Assembly (NCBI GenBank): GCA_905182995.1
Contig: CAJJDP010000141.1
Coordinates: 240,696-304,695 of the forward strand
Source of the DNA: Paramecium octaurelia
Taxonomy: Eukaryota > Ciliophora > Oligohymenophorea > Peniculida > Parameciidae
Length of the DNA stretch: 64,000 bases
Direction: 5' to 3'
Below the pieces are notes generated by a model. The model saw only the letters and a list, made by a program, of their open reading frames with translations, searched no databases and was not told the DNA's origin. Below are positions 61,401 to 64,000 of the stretch, piece after piece; the first letter of the stretch is position 1, and every line of letters begins with the position of its first letter. The translations under genes and the position numbers were made by a program.

Positions 61401-62700
61401 AACAGGAATTAGGTGAATCTTTATTACATTTCCAATTTTCTTCTATAATGCAATAGCTGGAACATCCATTACCGTTATAGTAATTTCCATCATCAAATTC
61501 CTCTAAATTTATTAATTTCCATCTCCACATTTTTCTACATATTGATTACAACGATTTCATTATTTTCATCAAAATCATCGATTACTAATTTTTGACATTC
61601 TTTTTTAATTAAATTATATCCTTCATCACATTCCTAGCACACACCTTTTACGCATTTCATACAATTTTAAGTGCATTAAAAGTGACATTAATAACATCCA
61701 TAAAATTGAATATCATTTTTGTATTCACACTCTTCTCATCCTTATATAATAATTTCATCTCCACATATTGATTTACATTAATTTTTTCATTCTATTCAAG
61801 GTTTTCTACACATAATAAACAAGTATTTGTACTATCGCATTAGAAACAGTATGAATTGAATTCTAATTTGCAATTATACCATCCATCCTAAGGTTGATAA
61901 TTTCCATCATCACACTGCTCTAATGAAGAGATGGCTAATAAACCATCCCACAAATTTGATAACATTTTTTAATCTATCAGTTACCAACCATCAATACAAG
62001 AATAGCATTATTTTTGGATGCAATAATTACATTCTAATTAGCAACTTAATTAGCACTTATAGCAATCGTCATATTGAATATTATTTTAATCATCACAAAT
62101 TTCATTCTCAATAACAATTCCATCATCACATTTCAGAATGCACTAATTCTTATTTAACGATGGTTTATAAAAAGTTTAACATTCTAAACATTGACCAAAT
62201 AAACTATATAAGCAATTTTCTATTGTTTTTCTCTTAAAATAATATTCAAATATATCATATATTTCTTTTTGTTAATTCGAAATTTGCATGGGTTATGGCT
62301 GCTACTGATCAGGAAGCTAATATTCTCTTTTCATGATTCTGAATTCAACTTGCATTAACTTTCATATTTCAATAAATTAAAAATTGAACATTAGAGTTCA
62401 TACAATGGTTCTAAACCATTAATATTTTTATTTCTTAACATCTATTATCAATTAATTCGTAATTTGATTAACACTTTAAACATTTTCCAAACTCACATTA
62501 TTAACAAAAAAATGGGCTAGAAAACCTGCATTAAAAACACCCATTATTGATACCTGATTTACATGGCCACATTATTCTTATCCTTAAATGATACCATCCA
62601 GGAAATTGGATGACAGACTTTTTATCAATATATATATTTAATAAAAGACTTTATTTATCAATTATTTTAGTACAATCAACCAAATATCAGTGTTATATTT
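61400..62700 (-). pseudogene. Cysteine-repeat (C-D-D-G-N type) protein gene, frames broken or heavily spliced
   Basis: The minus strand repeatedly encodes the DUF4215-like pattern C-D-D-G-N...D-G-C/W...C: near 61910 E-Q-C-D-D-G-N-Y, near 62110 I-C-D-D-Q-N-N, near 62130 K-C-D-D-G-I-V, and near 61480 D-D-G-N-Y-Y-N-G-N-G-C-S. Cys-x2-Cys pairs lie between them. These repeats are typical of long secreted or surface proteins in ciliates. Neighbouring units fall in different frames and some cysteines are missing, so it is either a gene with many tiny introns or a decaying one. Both ends are unclear. Confidence 0.45.
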
Positions 62701-64000
62701 ACACATTAAGTCATATATTAAATTTTACTTGCAAAAGTAGAAATTCAAACTGAATTAAATAAAACTAAAATCTAAAATGAAATAATTTAACATAAAGCTT
62801 TTGCTTTAAGAGAAATAAATTCTAAATCATACATTCTTTGTATGAATTCTATGAATGTCCTTTACCCACCACCAAAAATATATAATATCTGTAATTAAAT
62901 CTAAACTATTAAAGATTATAAGAATTTTCACGAAATGCCTTGCAAATTGCGAAAATAATCTCACCATGACAATATATCATTATAGGAATTGATTACAAGT
63001 TGCTAAACATCATTATAACTATCTCTATTCCAAGGCGAAAAGTAACATGATTTCATTTTATCCTAGTGATATCCATCAATTTAATGAAACTTATATAATT
63101 TCAAAATTTCGAAATCTACTATTTTAAATAATATTTCAATAAGTAATACTATATACATATTAGTCTTATTGATATCACATAATGATAGTCTGGTGAAGTA
63201 TTACATTTTAAAGTAGGGTCAATTTTGCTAATTCCTCAGATAGTAATTACTAAACCAAAATAGTATACAAATCTACAAAGGGCATTTAAAGCACTTAGAA
63301 TTTTATTTATCTACTGAGAATTGCTCCTCACAAAGGGATTCTAAAGTCATTTTCAATATCTTGAACACTTTAACTGTCAATTAGATTATTTTTATTCAGA
63401 TAAAAACAGACTATTCTTTGGGATTAAATATCCTTATCGAAAACCAACTTAAAGCTTTATCACAAGTCAGAAAAACAAAATTTAAGAATAATTATTCATT
63501 AATTCACATCATCATTCCACATATTTAAGATGATTCAATTAATAACAATATCTAATAAGTAAGCGCATTACAGCTTTAGGGCTGAGACAATTTAAAAACA
63601 CAGGTAGATTGTTAGAAGAAATTCAAAGAATAATTTAGCAAGGAAACTATTATTATTGTAAGCTCAATTGTTTAATTATTCTTTATCATAATCTTATAAA
63701 GGTTTTCTTAAAATAACCTCCCTATATATTGGTCAATGTTGTTAAGGGTTGTTTCATCACTTGTGAATAGGTGAAAGTCATTACCATTTAAAATATGATA
63801 TTCGTTTGGTTATTTTAAGCTGACATAATTTTTGAATTTTCAATTGGTATTACCTACTTTCTGATGGGTGATTCAAGGTTTTCAAATTAATAAATATAGA
63901 ACTCTGCTTCTCTTCCTTGTAATAAAGCCAATTATTCATTTTTAGTTCACTTAATACTTATGTATTCTAATGATTTTCTTAAATATCCTATTCAATCACA
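62701..64000. other. No confident gene at right edge
   Basis: A+T-rich sequence. A plus frame near 63410-63585 is open for about 55 codons and mildly protein-like but shows no full motif. Nothing else is supported. Confidence 0.4.

Noticed and set aside
63410-63585. A string S-L-G-L-N-I-L-I that recalls a histidine-kinase G2 box
   Set aside because: No other kinase box is found around it, and the frame is only about 55 codons long.
1-64000. CRISPR arrays, tRNA and rRNA genes, terminal telomeric repeats
   Set aside because: No regular short direct-repeat arrays, no cloverleaf sequence I could recognise and no telomeric repeat run were seen.

Overview
The window looks like ciliate DNA, most likely Paramecium or a close relative. 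The sequence is very A+T-rich. Recognisable proteins read through TAA and TAG as glutamine and end only at TGA. Conserved domains are interrupted by tiny GT..AG introns of about 19-34 nt, which must be removed to keep the domains in frame. I read no rRNA, tRNA, CRISPR array or intact mobile element. With TGA as the only stop, chance open frames of 50-150 codons are common here, so short unsupported ORFs are left out or scored low.

Region by region. 1-7.4 kb is a repeat-rich stretch made of overlapping contigs joined by single Ns; it holds an inverted copy of a RING-type gene and one hypothetical gene. 7.0-9.1 kb (-) encodes HAP2/GCS1, the gamete fusion protein. 9.3-12.4 kb holds weak small ORFs, again duplicated across a one-N join. 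12.8-15.2 kb encodes a large cysteine-repeat surface protein with secretion signals at both ends. 15.9-17.2 kb holds decayed relatives of the RING gene. 17.3-22.1 kb (-) carries four genes: a small acidic protein, an AGC-type kinase with an N-terminal lipidation-like motif, a coiled-coil-like protein, and a three-DM10 ciliary protein of the EFHC1/RIB72 family. 22.2-28.9 kb carries a kinase-like pseudoenzyme, a membrane hybrid histidine kinase, a sugar-porter-family transporter (-) and PEX11. 29-33.7 kb holds three copies of the 5' part of the RING gene, the last continuing into a full 620-residue ORF. 33.9-42 kb carries a TTLL3-type tubulin glycylase, a second hybrid histidine kinase (-), a Gln-rich hypothetical and a tail-anchored PARG. 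42-48.2 kb holds a MORN-like repeat gene (-) and two neighbouring GTPase-like genes, one apparently active and one degenerate. 48.2-52.3 kb has no recognisable gene and ends in a 343-N gap. 52.3-64 kb holds less well resolved genes: an unidentified coiled-coil gene (-), a NOP16-like gene (-), surface or discoidin-like fragments and a cysteine-repeat gene (-).

Functional themes are cilia (EFHC/RIB72, tubulin glycylase), signalling (AGC kinase, pseudokinase, two phosphorelay kinases), surface and mating (HAP2, cysteine-repeat antigen) and ubiquitin or ADP-ribose turnover (RING genes, PARG). The genes do not form operons; they are closely packed single transcription units on both strands. Several single-N joins are flanked by exact duplications that are most simply explained as unmerged contig overlaps. 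Some apparent frame breaks sit in homopolymers and could be sequencing errors.
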